64,000 nt of DNA from Tachypleus tridentatus (GCF_004210375.1 NC_134825.1:6262001-6326000), one strand, 5' to 3'. Positions 26,301-41,300 are shown, counted from the stretch's first letter. Notes: generated from the sequence alone by a model not told the origin. Numbers and translations: made by a program.

Positions 26301-29300
26301 CAAGAGCTTTATCTTAACAGATCTATCCCCCTTGTGTTTCACTACTGATACAATGAAACAAGAGCTTTATCTTAACAGATCTATCCCCCTTGTGTTTCAC
26401 TACTGATACAATAAACAAGAGCTTTATCTTAACAGATCTATCCCCCTTGTGTTTCACTACTGATACAATAAACAAGAGCTTTATCTTAACAGATCTATCC
26501 CCCTTGTGTTTCACTACTGATACAATAAACAAGAGCTTTATCTTAACAGATCTATCCCCCTTGTGTTTCACTACTGATACAATAAACAAGAGCTTTATCT
26601 TAACAGATCTATCCCCCTTGTGTTTCACTACTGATACAATAAACAAAAGCTTTATCTTAACAGATCTATCCCCCTTGTGTTTCACTACTGATACAATAAA
26701 CAAAAGTTTTATCTTAACAGATCTATCCCCCTTGTGTTTCACTACTGATACAATAAACAAAGTTTTATCTTAACAGATCTATCCCCCTTGTGTTTCACTA
26801 CTGATACAATAAACAAGAGCTTTATCTTAACAGATCTATCCCCCTTGTGTTTCACTACTGATACAATAAACAAAAGTTTTATCTTAACAGATCTATCCCC
26901 CTTGTGTTTCACTACTGATACAATAAACAAGAGCTTTATCTTAACAGATCTATCCCCCTTGTGTTTCACTACTAATACAATAAACAAAAGTTTTATCTTA
27001 ACAGATCTATCCCCCTTGTGTTTCACTACTGATACAATAAACAAGAGCTTTATCTTAACAGATCTATCCCCCTTGTGTTTCACTACTGATACAATAAACA
27101 AGAGCTTTATCTTAACAGATCTATCCCCCTTGTGTTTCACTACTGATACAATAAACAAAAGTTTTATCTTAACAGATCTATCCCCCTTGTGTTTCACTAC
27201 TGATACAATAAACAAGAGCTTTATCTTAACAGATCTATCCCCTTGTGTTTCACTACTGATACAATAAACAAGAGCTTTATCTTAACAGATCTATCCCCCT
27301 TGTGTTTCACTACTGATACAATAAACAAGAGCTTTATCTTAACAGATCTATCCCCCTTGTGTTTCACTACTGATACAATAAACAAAAGTTTTATCTTAAC
27401 AGATCTATCCCCCTTGTGTTTCCTACTGATACAATAAACAAGAGCTTTATCTTAACAGATCTATCCCCCTTGTGTTTCACTACTGATACAATAAACAAGA
27501 GCTTTATCTTAACAGATCTATCCCCCTTGTGTTTCACTACTGATACAATAAACAAGAGCTTTATCTTAACAGATCTATCCCCCTTGTGTTTCACTACTGA
27601 TACAATAAACAAGAGCTTTATCTTAACAGATCTATCCCCCTTGTGTTTCACTACTGATACAATAAACAAGAGTTTTATCTTAACAGATCTATCCCCCTTG
27701 TGTTTCACTACTGATACAATAAACAAGAGCTTTATCTTAACAGATCTATCCCCCTTGTGTTTCACTACTGATACAATAAACAAGAGCTTTATCTTAACAG
27801 ATCTATCCCCCTTGTGTTTCACTACTGATACAATAAACAAGAGCTTTATCTTAACAGATCTATCCCCCTTGTGTTTCACTACTGATACAATAAACAAGAG
27901 CTTTATCTTAACAGATCTATCCCCCTTGTGTTTCACTACTGATACAATAAACAAGAGCTTTATCTTAACAGATCTATCCCCCTTGTGTTTCACTACTGAT
28001 ACAATAAACAAGAGCTTTATCTTAACAGATCTATCCCCCTTGTGTTTCACTACTGATACAATAAACAAGAGCTTTATCTTAACAGATCTATCCCCCTTGT
28101 GTTTCACTACTGATACAATAAACAAGAGCTTTATCTTAACAGATCTATCCCCCTTGTGTTTCACTACTGATACAATAAACAAGAGCTTTATCTTAACAGA
28201 TCTATCCCCCTTGTGTTTCACTACTGATACAATAAACAAGAGCTTTATCTTAACAGATCTATCCCCCTTGTGTTTCACTACTGATACAATAAACAAGAGC
28301 TTTATCTTAACAGATCTATCCCCCTTGTGTTTCACTACTGATACAATAAACAAGAGCTTTATCTTAACAGATCTATCCCCCTTGTGTTTCACTACTGATA
28401 CAATAAACAAAAGTTTTATCTTAACAGATCTATCCCCCTTGTGTTTCACTACTGATACAATAAACAAGAGCTTTATCTTAACAGATCTATCCCCCTTGTG
28501 TTTCACTACTGATACAATAAACAAGAGTTTTATCTTAACAGATCTATCCCCCTTGTGTTTCACTACTGATACAATAAACAAGAGCTTTATCTTAACAGAT
28601 CTATCCCCCTTGTGTTTCACTACTGATACAATAAACAAGAGCTTTATCTTAACAGATCTATCCCCCTTGTGTTTCACTACTGATACAATAAACAAAAGTT
28701 TTATCTTAACAGATCTATCCCCCTTGTGTTTCACTACTGATACAATAAACAAGAGCTTTATCTTAACAGATCTATCCCCCTTGTGTTTCACTACTGATAC
28801 AATAAACAAGAGCTTTATCTTAACAGATCTATCCCCCTTGTGTTTCACTACTGATACAATAAACAAGAGCTTTATCTTAACAGATCTATCCCCCTTGTGT
28901 TTCACTACTGATACAATAAACAAAAGTTTTATCTTAACAGATCTATCCCCCTTGTGTTTCCTACTGATACAATAAACAAGAGCTTTATCTTAACAGATCT
29001 ATCCCCCTTGTGTTTCACTACTGATACAATAAACAAGAGCTTTATCTTAACAGATCTATCCCCCTTGTGTTTCACTACTGATACAATAAACAAGAGCTTT
29101 ATCTTAACAGATCTATCCCCCTTGTGTTTCACTACTGATACAATAAACAAGAGCTTTATCTTAACAGATCTATCCCCCTTGTGTTTCACTACTGATACAA
29201 TAAACAAGAGTTTTATCTTAACAGATCTATCCCCCTTGTGTTTCACTACTGATACAATAAACAAGAGCTTTATCTTAACAGATCTATCCCCCTTGTGTTT

Positions 29301-32300
29301 CACTACTGATACAATAAACAAGAGCTTTATCTTAACAGATCTATCCCCCTTGTGTTTCACTACTGATACAATAAACAAGAGCTTTATCTTAACAGATCTA
29401 TCCCCCTTGTGTTTCACTACTGATACAATAAACAAGAGCTTTATCTTAACAGATCTATCCCCCTTTTGTTTCACTACTGATACAATAAACAAGAGCTTTA
29501 TCTTAACAGATCTATCCCCCTTGTGTTTCACTACTGATACAATAAACAAGAGCTTTATCTTAACAGATCTAACCCCCTTGTGTTTCACTACTGATACAAT
29601 AAACAAGAGCTTTATCTTAACAGATCTATCCCCCTTGTGTTTCACTACTGATACAATAAACAAGAGCTTTATCTTAACAGATCTATCCCCCTTGTGTTTC
29701 ACTACTGATACAATAAACAAGAGCTTTATCTTAACAGATCTATCCCCCTTGTGTTTCACTACTGATACAATAAACAAGAGCTTTATCTTAACAGATCTAT
29801 CCCCCTTGTGTTTCACTACTGATACAATAAACAAGAGCTTTATCTTAACAGATCTATCCCCCTTGTGTTTCACTACTGATACAATAAACAAGAGCTTTAT
29901 CTTAACAGATCTATCCCCCTTGTGTTTCACTACTGATACAATAAACAAAAGTTTTATCTTAACAGATCTATCCCCCTTGTGTTTCACTACTGATACAATA
30001 AACAAGAGCTTTATCTTAACAGATCTATCCCCCTTGTGTTTCACTACTGATACAATAAACAAGAGCTTTATCTTAACAGATCTATCCCCCTTGTGTTTCA
30101 CTACTGATACAATAAACAAAAGTTTTATCTTAACAGATCTATCCCCCTTGTGTTTCACTACTGATACAATAAACAAAAGTTTTATCTTAACAGATCTATC
30201 CCCCTTGTGTTTCACTACTGATACAATAAACAAGAGCTTTATCTTAACAGATCCATCCCCCTTGTGTTTCACTACTGATACAATAAACAAAAGTTTTATC
30301 TTAACAGATCTATCCCCCTTGTGTTTCACTACTGATACAATAAACAAGAGCTTTATCTCACAAATGTATCTTCTTCCTGCTTAACAGATTTATCACTAGT
30401 TAGAAAAAAACAAAAAAATTTCATCAAAAAGAAATGTATTGTGAAAAATACTAGAACTGTAAAGTCAGCTTAAAAATACTAGAAGTGTAAGAGGGGTGGA
30501 GAAGATTACTTTAAAAGCCTGAAGTAAAAACAGACTATTTTAACACACACACATACATATTAATGAAGTAAAAACAGACTATTTTAACACACACACATAC
30601 ATTAATGAAGTAAAAACAGACTATTATAATACATACACATACATATTAGTGAAGTAAAAACAGACTATTATAATACATACACATATTAATGAAGTAAAAA
30701 CAGACTATTATAAAACATACACATATACATATTAATGAAGTAAAAAGAGACTATTCTAATACATACACGTATTAATGAAGTAAAAACAGACTATTCTAAT
30801 ACATACACATATTAATGAAGTAAAAACAGACTATTATAATACATACACATATACATATTAATGAAGTAAAAAGAGACTATTATAATACATACACATATTA
30901 ATGAAGTAAAAACAGACTATTATAATACATACACATATTAATGAAGTAAAAACAGACTATTATAATACACACACATATACATATTAATGAAGTAAAAAGA
31001 GACTATTATAATACATACACATATTAGTGAAGTAAAAACAGACTATTATAATACATACACATACACATATAAATGATAAATTACTTTACAGTTAAAATAC
31101 CTTTGGTTTCTTGTTGTTTACTGGCTCTCTCATCGTCTGTGCTGGAACCACTATCAACTGGTTTTGCGGAGGGAATGACTGATGGTTCAACGTTGAATGA
31201 AGAGACAGACTCATCAGGTTTCTTATCTGGAGAGGATCCTCCCAATAAAGAATCAAAGAGCCCATCTGTTGCAACATAAGAAGATATATACATAATTCTC
31301 TTTGCAAGTGAATGTGATCATATTTTCTTCCAACATGCAAAAGGAGAACTACTGCCTTCAATCAGCAGAAACACAAAAGAATTAGGTTATCAACAGGGTT
31401 TTTAAGAACATATTTCTATCTTTTGGTACCATCATGTAGTCCCCCAAAATATAAATATGGATTTTAAATAACTAATCTTAATGGTCAAATAATTATAAAA
31501 TTAAAAAATGTTTAATTACACAGTTTAAAAATACACTATTATCATTGATTTAAGCAATCAGTTGAAGTGTTCTAGTTATTTTCAAGTATTTCAGTTAACA
31601 TACAGTTTATTAAACTTCCTATACCCTCTTGTTGTCAAACATATCATGTTAGAGAAGAGTCATAATCCCTGCTTTCTTTGATAGTACCTTGAAACCTCTT
31701 TAAAAGAAAAACAGGTCAAATTTGAGAAACCAACAACTTCAGATAACCTTACGAAATTAAGTCTGCCATCAGTGATGATGAGAAAACCCACTTGTAGAGA
31801 AAAATATATATGTAAAAACCAATAGCTAAACACATGTTGAAGGGGGTTGTGTGACTGAGTGTAGGAATGTAGAGGGTGTGCTTAGATGTTTGATTATATT
31901 TATTAATATAGGTATAAAGGTGTTTCATGTGGTCAGCTATTGGTCAGTTACCTCTTTCTTTCTCTGTGAACCTGACGATGACTGAAGAAGGTCAAAACAT
32001 TGTTCGCTTCTCTACAAAATCATTTTCTCAACCCAAACCAGCCATTTTTACACAAACAAGTCTGCCATGATAAGCCAATTTCAGAAAGCAAAACTTCAGC
32101 AAGTTACTTTTGGATTTAAAAATCAAATTATAAAAACATGAAAGTTCCCAAATTACATTTAACAAGTGAAACGACAACAATTTAATGCATTATTTCTCTA
32201 CTTCAACATACAGAAATTACTCTTTCAACTCTCTTGCTACTGGTAGGTCAAAGAGCATATGTCATGACCTTTTGGAAAGTTACATTCAAAATATAATTAA

Positions 32301-35300
32301 ACAATTTTATAAGAATAAAATTGGCATCAAAACAGTTAAAAAATTAAATATAATACAAGTTTTAAATTTTTAATTTTAGAAGAAGTATTTTTAAAAAACA
32401 ATCTTCTCTAGTATGTGAATCATCACTTCTGTCCTCTAGGCCTTTTTTCCTTCTCTAATCCATTTACTAAACCTATCTGAAGTAAAGGATTCAATATAAA
32501 TTACTTATTACAGCATACACATCACAATCAGTAGATAGCCTAATGTGGCTTAGCTATAGGAAATCACATCACATATGTATCACAAAGGCAAAGTCTAATT
32601 TGTCTAGTTTTCAAGAATATCTTTTATGGTGTCATAATCTGGAAAATTAAACCCACCTATCACAAATAGTTCTCTGTAACAGTTTACACTATATTATTTA
32701 TAATTGATAGAAAACAAAGTTTTAATATATCAAATTATTTTGTTTTCAATACAGTACTGTCTTTTTTCTTCTTCAGTCTGAAAATTTATCTTGTAGTGTT
32801 CGATTTGAAAAGCTTCAAAATTATTTTAAGATTTTTGCATCATAATCAGAAGGCCAGTTACATTATCATTTTGCTTTATGCATGTTATAATTCTCTGTTC
32901 TTAGGTGCATTATGCAAGTAAATAAAAATTATTCAGGATGCTTGTGCTATTAGTATAAAAAGTAGGATTAAATTTCACTGGGAACCAACAGGAAAAACAA
33001 AATATATATATGTATGTATGTTCCTTGTTTTTCATGTTTTTCTTTCTTTATTATTATAAAAATATTAAAAGTAAGAATTTGAAACATCTAAAGCTATATA
33101 AGGTTAGATTAGGTAAGAAAACTGAAGATAGTAATCATTTTTGACAAGATATGCTCGAGGACAGCTTGTGCATAAAGTCCTTCAATACATCAAGCTATGT
33201 GTCCACTAAGTAATTTACAGCTGATCAAGGGTAGATTAGTTAGTTCAAGTTCAAAGGCAATAAAACAAAAAAAAATTAGTTATAAACAGATATATACTGC
33301 TGCTACCAACTTAAAGCAATTCAAAATAAACAACTGTCCTTTCTAGCTACTATCTGTAGTCATTATAGGAACAAAAAATGTGTAATTCAGATTTATTCAT
33401 ATTTGCTTGTGGTGGTTACAAGGCTGATCAAGAATAGATACAATAAGAAATAAAATATACTCTTCAAAACAAGAAGCAAAAAGGATATTTTTGTTATTTT
33501 AAAGAGAAATATATGTAATAACGCTACAAGTTCAGAGTATGTGCTGTTACACGTGTTAAGGCACTGATTGTCAGACCAAAATGACAATAAAAGTTGTGCA
33601 CTTTGAAAATGGAGGAAAACATCGGATTTTTTCGCCAAAATGCACGCATGTCCAATAAATTTGATTGAGAGATCTGCATGTTCTGCAAGTGCAAAATCCC
33701 TATAAAGTGACGGTTTTCGGTTTCCATAGCTCAGTGTTAAGCCACCGACATGCAATACAGTTATGCCAAGACTGACTGAAGCACAACGCAACAACGCCAT
33801 TGGTCGCTTGGAAGCTGGCAAATCTCGATTAGATGTTGCCAGAGCTGTGAATGTCCACCAAAGCACCATCATAAGGCTATGGAATCGTCACCAACAACAT
33901 GGATCAACTCGTGACTGTCCACGATCTGGCAGACCTCGTGTCACCACGCCCCCACAAGATCGCAACATCCAGTTACGTCACCTTCAGGATAGGACCACCA
34001 CTGCGACGTCTACTGCCTCAACCATACCAGGGCTGTGTAGGATTTCCGATCAGACCGTACGCAACCGTCGACGAAATTCTTAGGCCCCATTTGCAGCCCA
34101 TCATGGAGAATGTCAACGACATTTTTCAACATGACAACGCATGTCCTCACACAGCCCGACTCACCACTGTCTTCTTGAGAAACCACAACATCAACATTCT
34201 TCCCTGGACCTCCAGGTCACCAGATTTAAACCCCATCGAACATCTTTAGGACGAATTGGACTGACGTCTGCGACGGCGACAACCTCAACTGCAGACTCTA
34301 CCTCAGCTTGCAGCAGCTTTGCAGGCTGAGTGGACAGCCATTCCACAGGATGTGATTCGTCATCTCATCGCTTCCATGGGCAGGAGATGCCAAGCAGTTA
34401 TTGATGCTCACGGGGCGCATACTCGTTGTTGACGTTGAGTGACGTTAAACGTCAACTAGTGAGCGTGGACTTTGCCTTTGCAGACTTTGGATGTTCAGCA
34501 GTGAATGTGCAAAGTTTCACACGTCATACAGAACTACCCGGAATAAACTTGTTAACAATTTGTCTCATATTTTGCCTTTTGTGTTTCTGTTTTTGAAGAG
34601 TATATAATGGTTTAATGAAAAAAACGTTTGACGTTTATTTAGGTTTGAGAGATTAAGCAAATGAGATTTAGACATTTTCAAATATAAAGAAATCTTTTTT
34701 ATCTTAACACGAATATTATTTTGCACTTGGAGCAGTCAACACTATAAACTTACTGATAAATTATTACTGGTATGTATGATAATTAATTTCATAATTACAT
34801 GTACTAATAACAACTCGTTAAAACTGTATTGCTTTGTCTTATTTCTAAACTACAAGGCTTTACCAAAATTATCAGGTTATTAATTTTGATTTTACATATT
34901 TCAATCTATCCTGTACAAATGTGTAATATTTCCACAGGGTATCACATAGTAATTATCAGGTTGACAATACAAATCAAGTCTCTGATTTAATTTTCATATG
35001 AAAGATGTCCCTTTATATTAAACATCTAATTTATTACTTTTTTCCTAGTTATTATGGCTTCTCCTCGTTTCTTACTTTCTTATCAATAAATTTATTTTTC
35101 TATTATTTCCTTCTTCATCTGCCTTGACTATCCTTAACCTTTATTATATTTATGCATTGCTTACAGTCCAGTTTGAATACTTTCTCTAGTTTTCTCACCT
35201 CCTATTTTACCAATTACTTTATTTCTTCCATTTCCTTCTTCAACAATTACATTTTACATTCTTCTCTTTCCATACACTACAAATCACTGTTACACCAATA

Positions 35301-38300
35301 ACACCACCATTCAAATCCTGTCCTCAGTTGCAACAGTGGTTTGTAATAGATATCTGTCATTGGTCTTCACTATTTTTTCATATTTTAGGACTTTAATAGA
35401 TATGTATATGTCCTCGGTCTTCACTAACTCTCACACTTTATGTCTTTAATAGATAAATGTATCCTTGGTCTTCCCTAACACACATGCTTTATGTCTTTAA
35501 TACATGCTGTTAGTCTTCACTAACTCTCACACTTTATGTCTTTGATAGATGTGTCCTTGGTCTTCCCTCACATGCACACTTTATGTCTTTAATACATGCT
35601 GTTAGTCTTCACTAACTCTCACACTTTATGTCTTTGATAGATGTGCCCTTGGTCTCCCCTAACATGCACACTTTGTCTTTAATACATGCTGTTAGTCTTC
35701 ACTAACTTTCATGTTTTGCACTTCCTACTCATTTCCAATTGACCCCTGAAGTAGGAAGATCCCATGCTAGAATTATAAGTTCTTGTTATTTTTCTCCAGG
35801 GAACTGTTGGACTACAGGTTTAATAAATCTTTAACAGCGTGTAACAATACAATACTCAATAAAACTTCTCTCAACTTTTTATGAATTTCTCAATTATTTA
35901 AGCTTTGTTTAACCCTAAAATCTTTCTTAAGAGTCTATTTTGTGCAAGAAAATAAATTTATTGGTTAAAGGGCACCTAAAAATCTGAGTCACAAAAAACT
36001 TGAACAATAAAACCATCAAAATTCATTAGATCTGCTGAAAGATGAAATACATATAGTTTTCACAGAAAATCTATGAGTTCATCCAATTACTGTTTGGCCA
36101 GTAATAGACAAAAACAAATTACTCAAGACAGTGCAAAATGTTCTCATCATTACAAGTAATCTTACATGTGCTTTGGTATAAAAGTATCACTCTTTTTTAT
36201 TACTCTTATTACTCAGTCAATAAAATGAGTTTCAGGGCCAAAAGTAGGGCGACCAAATTGCAACTAATTAATCTTGAGATATATATATGCAAAATGGCTC
36301 ATTTGGGTTGAGAAAATATTTTACATAGATAAATATTTTACATAAATAAAATTATATATTCAAACATCTAACACCGCCCTCTACATTCCGACACTCAGTT
36401 ACACAACCCCTTTCAAACATGTGGTCAGCTTCCGGTCAGTTACCTCTTTCTTTGTGAACCTGACAATGACCGAAGAAGGTCGAAACGTTGTTCGCTCTTC
36501 TATGTAAAATATTTTCTCAACCTAAACGAGCTGTTTTTGCATATATATTTCTCTACAAGTGGGTTTCTCGACATCACTAATCTTGAGATAACCATTTGAC
36601 AGCAAGTAGAAGAAATGAAGATATTTATCTTTTGATGAAAGTGACATTGAACTGGAAATGTATACAATGACAAATGAAAAGGTAAAGTGTTGGTTTACAA
36701 GATAAACATAGCAGCAAACTTGGATAAAGATAACTTGCAACTAATATGCCAACTCGGGCTACACGTGAATGAGGGGCCTTTGATTTGAAAATGCTATGGC
36801 TATGAAAGAAAAAAACAAACAAAGGAATTTTATCCTATGGAAAACAGGATCTTTAATGAATGGTTGCAGTGCTTTGTAGAATCCGATCAAATAATGTGGC
36901 CAAAGGTCAGCAATTACTCATACTCTGTGCCACATACCTCTTCAAACAATACACTTAATACAAATCTGAAAGCTATGGAAATTAAACTTATATGAAGTTA
37001 AATATTACTGTATAGTAAACAGAACTCATTATGGAAAAAAGTGAAGTGTTTACAAATTATGAATACAATGATTTTTAAATGTATGGGCACCTGAACTTCA
37101 ATTGTAGTCAATGATAACTACAAAAAGTCAGTAATCAGAGGATAAAAATACTAGTAAAATGTAAGAGTTTCATATTACATAGTTTATGTATATATAAATG
37201 TAATAGTTTAACACACCTTTATCTCCACCACCAGTATCATCTGTTTTTTTTGTGGTCCTGGATGGTGGAGCATCAAAACTGTCTTCACTGTCTGATATTA
37301 TCATTTCAGGTGTCGATCCTGGAAAAACATATATATATATATGTATGATTTTGTTATAACTTAAAAAACACGCTGAAACAAAAATAAACAAAAAATGCTG
37401 CACTAATTGAAAATATCCCAGGGTACAAGCTGCAATGTGGGATTATAAAATGTACCCTAGGTTTTGGAGGTGACTGCAGAAGTAGGACCCACAGTGCAGT
37501 GTGGATACACCATCTATCATTCCTAACCTCCATTTGTCAGTCTCACATAAGAAATAAATGTAGTGATAGAAATTAGGAGAGTGTCCCACATCTATATCAC
37601 CCTTCACTGCCTGCACAGTTGTGGGAAGGTGACTGCTTTCCAAACTGAAGGAGAAAAAATAATTGGAATAATAATAAGAATAAGAAAATAAGATATTACT
37701 ACCTGGAGATAAGTAAGTTCAAAACTTATCTCTTGAAGTTAGCATTCCAGCTCCCATTATGGTAGAAAGGCATTAATTTATAGCACAGTAGACAAATTAT
37801 ACTTAACTTTATCAAAATGTATTAATTTTTAATAAAATATATATGTATTGCAACAGATTTACTGTTAAATATTTATTTTAATATCTATGTTTGTTTCAGT
37901 TTAATAAATATTTAGAAATATATGCAATCTTTTTTTTTAATTAAATGTGTATTGCACAAGTCCTGCCTGTTCTCTAAATTTGTAGAAGAATCTTCAGAGT
38001 ATGAATCAATAACACAGGTTTTACGAAAACATTAGCATATATTCAAATAGCTGGTCACAAAATACACTGGTCCAGGTAGATACATTTTGTACAGTTCATG
38101 GATGGTCATTAAATCCCCTGGTCCAGAGAAATATGTGTCTATACATTTCACACCTCTGTACCAAATCATAATTTATGTTCTTCTATTGCTATGATACTGA
38201 GTGCAAGCTCATCCCTCGAGATTTCAGTGTTGAAGGGTTTTACAACAAAAAAATGATGGATAGCATTCTTTGTGGGTGTGAAGAATGGGTTAAACACCCC

Positions 38301-41300
38301 CTTTCTTTTAAAATAGAGCTTCTTCCACAGACTAAAGGAATGAGGGCAAGTTGGAATTACTGCAAAAAACATTGTCAGATACAATGTTTGAGGTCTATCT
38401 ACTTCTATTTTGTGTTGGTTGATGTTAAAACCCACCACAATGGGGCACTGTGAACTCATATTACAGTATACCTTGTGTCATAATGAACCAAACTTTCATT
38501 TTTCCTTTCATTAAGTAAGATTAAATCTCGGTGGTCCGTGCATATATGGTAAAAAATGAAAAGGTACAAATGAAATATATTTTTACATTCTTTACACGGA
38601 TACAGAACTCTGACTGAATTTTGAAATAATTATATCAATGTTTAAGGGTAACACAAATTTAAAGAATTTTGCAATACAAGTTCAGAGCTCCTGGAGCATA
38701 TAATCATACATATTGGATGGTTAAAGCTATTGTATTCTATCAAAATATTTATCTCTTGAGAAGAGTTCAAACTGATTGACAAAGAAATCAAGGGCTTAAC
38801 ACAAGCGTGCCTTTTTATAGTTGTAGTCTATGCTCTTTGTGATCTTCTAGAATGAACAACTACACCCTTCAGTGAGCTCATTGTGATATTAAAGTTATCC
38901 ACACACATATTTAGAACATTCCATTGTCAATACTGCTGTAGCAGTCAGGAGATTTATCAGAATACGTGGTCTCTTTGAAGACAGGCAAATAGGAACTAAA
39001 TATAAAATGGTAAATAATCTTGACATATCGCAGAAAATCTTCACTGACTAGAGGGAAATGTTCCTTTGCAATCCTATGTAACGAAGATAACTCTTTACCA
39101 TATTCAACATCTTAAGTTTAAGAGGGAAAGAGAAAACAAAGATGTTCCTGGAGAAAGACCCAGCAGACTGGGAAGTAATTCAGGAATACAAAGCAATGCA
39201 GCAGCTGGGTTGAAAGTTGTGGATGATTGGGCAGATAAAGGTGTTACTCTGATTCAAGCATTTAACTCTTCTATTGTTAAGGATGAAGATAAAAGTAACA
39301 CCTTCTCCACATAGTTAAACTACACCAAAATACATTGCTAACTTTCACAAAGAAAAATCTAAAGTGATATGATAAACTAGTGTATCATTATTGTTATAAC
39401 AATATTTTATTCAGATATACAGGACACTTTGAAAATTTTATTCAGTTTTCAATTTTTTTTCTTTTTTGATACTGAATAAAAAACAAACATCTATTTTGTT
39501 CGCCCTTCCTCGTAATTTATGATTATACAAAGTGTTTAAAATTCACAACCTCTTAATATGCAGGAACTGACCCAGTTTTTCTTATGTCCAACACTGTTAG
39601 CAGTAGTGAAATATATACAGATATTATTGTGAAACAGTTTTTCAGGTTTATATTTTTGTACCACCCTAATGGAAGTCTTTGTTTCTTTAAACAAACGTTA
39701 TCCATCAGGTGTATTACAGTAGATTATGAGTACTTACTAAATATTTTAACCACAGGCTTACACACTATTATTTAACACTTGAATTTAACAGAACGCAGTT
39801 ATCATATCAAAAGTAGTCAATAAATTTAAACTTGGCAATTGTTTATTTTTAGCTATTAAAGTAACAATTTAAAAAATAGATACCTTCATCATAATGCTAA
39901 CACATAAAATTTTATTGATGTGTTGAGGGGCACTAGTTACTGAAACCATTTTGATCAAAAACATTAAGCATGTGTTTATGGACTATAATGGGCCAAGAGG
40001 CAGAAATGAAATTTTGGACATTTGTACTTTATAACTCTTTGTGAACACTGAAAGTGGAAAATATATTGATACTGACCTGACATATCTTTATTGAAGATAA
40101 TGTTAGGCAACAAATGCTGTGTAAAATTCTCATATCTTTGTGCATTTGGCACAAGGATATGAGAATTTTATTTTTGCATTCAAAATTTTCTTTGGAAGGG
40201 TCTTAACTGTATACAAGTGTGTTAATGGAAATTCTATAAACTAATCATGTGTCTGGAACTGAACACAGTTGATGTCCTGTCACTGTAAAGATATATTCTG
40301 ACAATTTTTAACAGCACTTTTTGTTGACCTAAGTGTTTCTTAGTTGATGTACAATAAAATTCCAATATTGCTGGTTTCATGTAGAGCAGATATCGTGCAA
40401 CTAAGTGTTATGACTGTTTTGCTTGCAATTAATTTCCTATGGCTCATTCTGCTATCTTTTTTACACTGACAGTATCTGGCATATTTTATTATTTGTATTT
40501 ACCAAGATCTCTAGCAGACTAAACTGTGTAGAGTATACACACTATAAACATGAATTATTGGTGCTATACACACAGATTTTGTCACACACACAATCCCAAC
40601 AATTTCATTACACAGGATACAACCACAACTGATAATATATTCTAATGAAATGCTTATCATGACAAAGAACTTCAGGGTATCAAGTCTGAAGATTGATTAT
40701 ACTAACTTGTATTTTAAATTAAAAATCAGATCTAAACACATTTTTTAAAAGCATAAGAAAAATGAAAATGTTTGGTTAACTCACTTCCATTTTGATTTTC
40801 GTTTGTTTTTTCCTCTCTGTGAGGTTCTGGCTGAGACCTGAAACAGACACACATAATGAAATTTACCTTGAATTCGGTTTTTATCTTCCGGTGAAATGAT
40901 TTCTAGCCCAATGAATTTCAAAACTAAATAAATTATTAGTAGTTCCAATTAACAGCATTTTCAGCTCTTCACATGAAACACCACAACATAAATTTCATAA
41001 TCTTTTCACACAAAAACTGGTGATTTGAATTTCATAAATTTTACAACAAAATTAAACTAATGGTGAGAATTTCATATTCTTCTCATGGAAACACAAAGTA
41101 GTAATGCAAGTTCTAAATGGATTTTTACACAAAATCAAGGGTGATAAAAACTTCATAATCTAGTAATACTATCACAAAGTGCTTATGTGTATTACATTAC
41201 ATTACCCTGTAACTAGGCTGGTATACATATAACTCTGATGAAAATATTTAATGTATATTCACAAAACTTTGGCAAGGTTTCAGTAAACTTTAAAGCATCT

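Larger units (their letters stand above)
31266..37216 (-). other. Top2 intron rich in mobile elements
   Basis: It holds a Penelope-like repeat at 31580-32065, a SINE-tail fragment near 32530 (GTAGATAGCCTAATGTGGC), a Tc1 deletion derivative at 33456-34604, a tandem repeat at 35340-35715 and a second Penelope-like repeat at 36275-36580. The rest is AT-rich. Confidence 0.7.

Noticed and set aside
21623-30356. CRISPR-like array
   Set aside because: Units are head to tail with no spacers, in an intron of a eukaryotic gene.
30362-30395. A 34-nt Top2 micro-exon reading DKSVKQEEDTF
   Set aside because: Its splice sites look acceptable, but the phase does not fit the preceding exon (phase 1 end), while direct joining of 31101 to 21622 fits.
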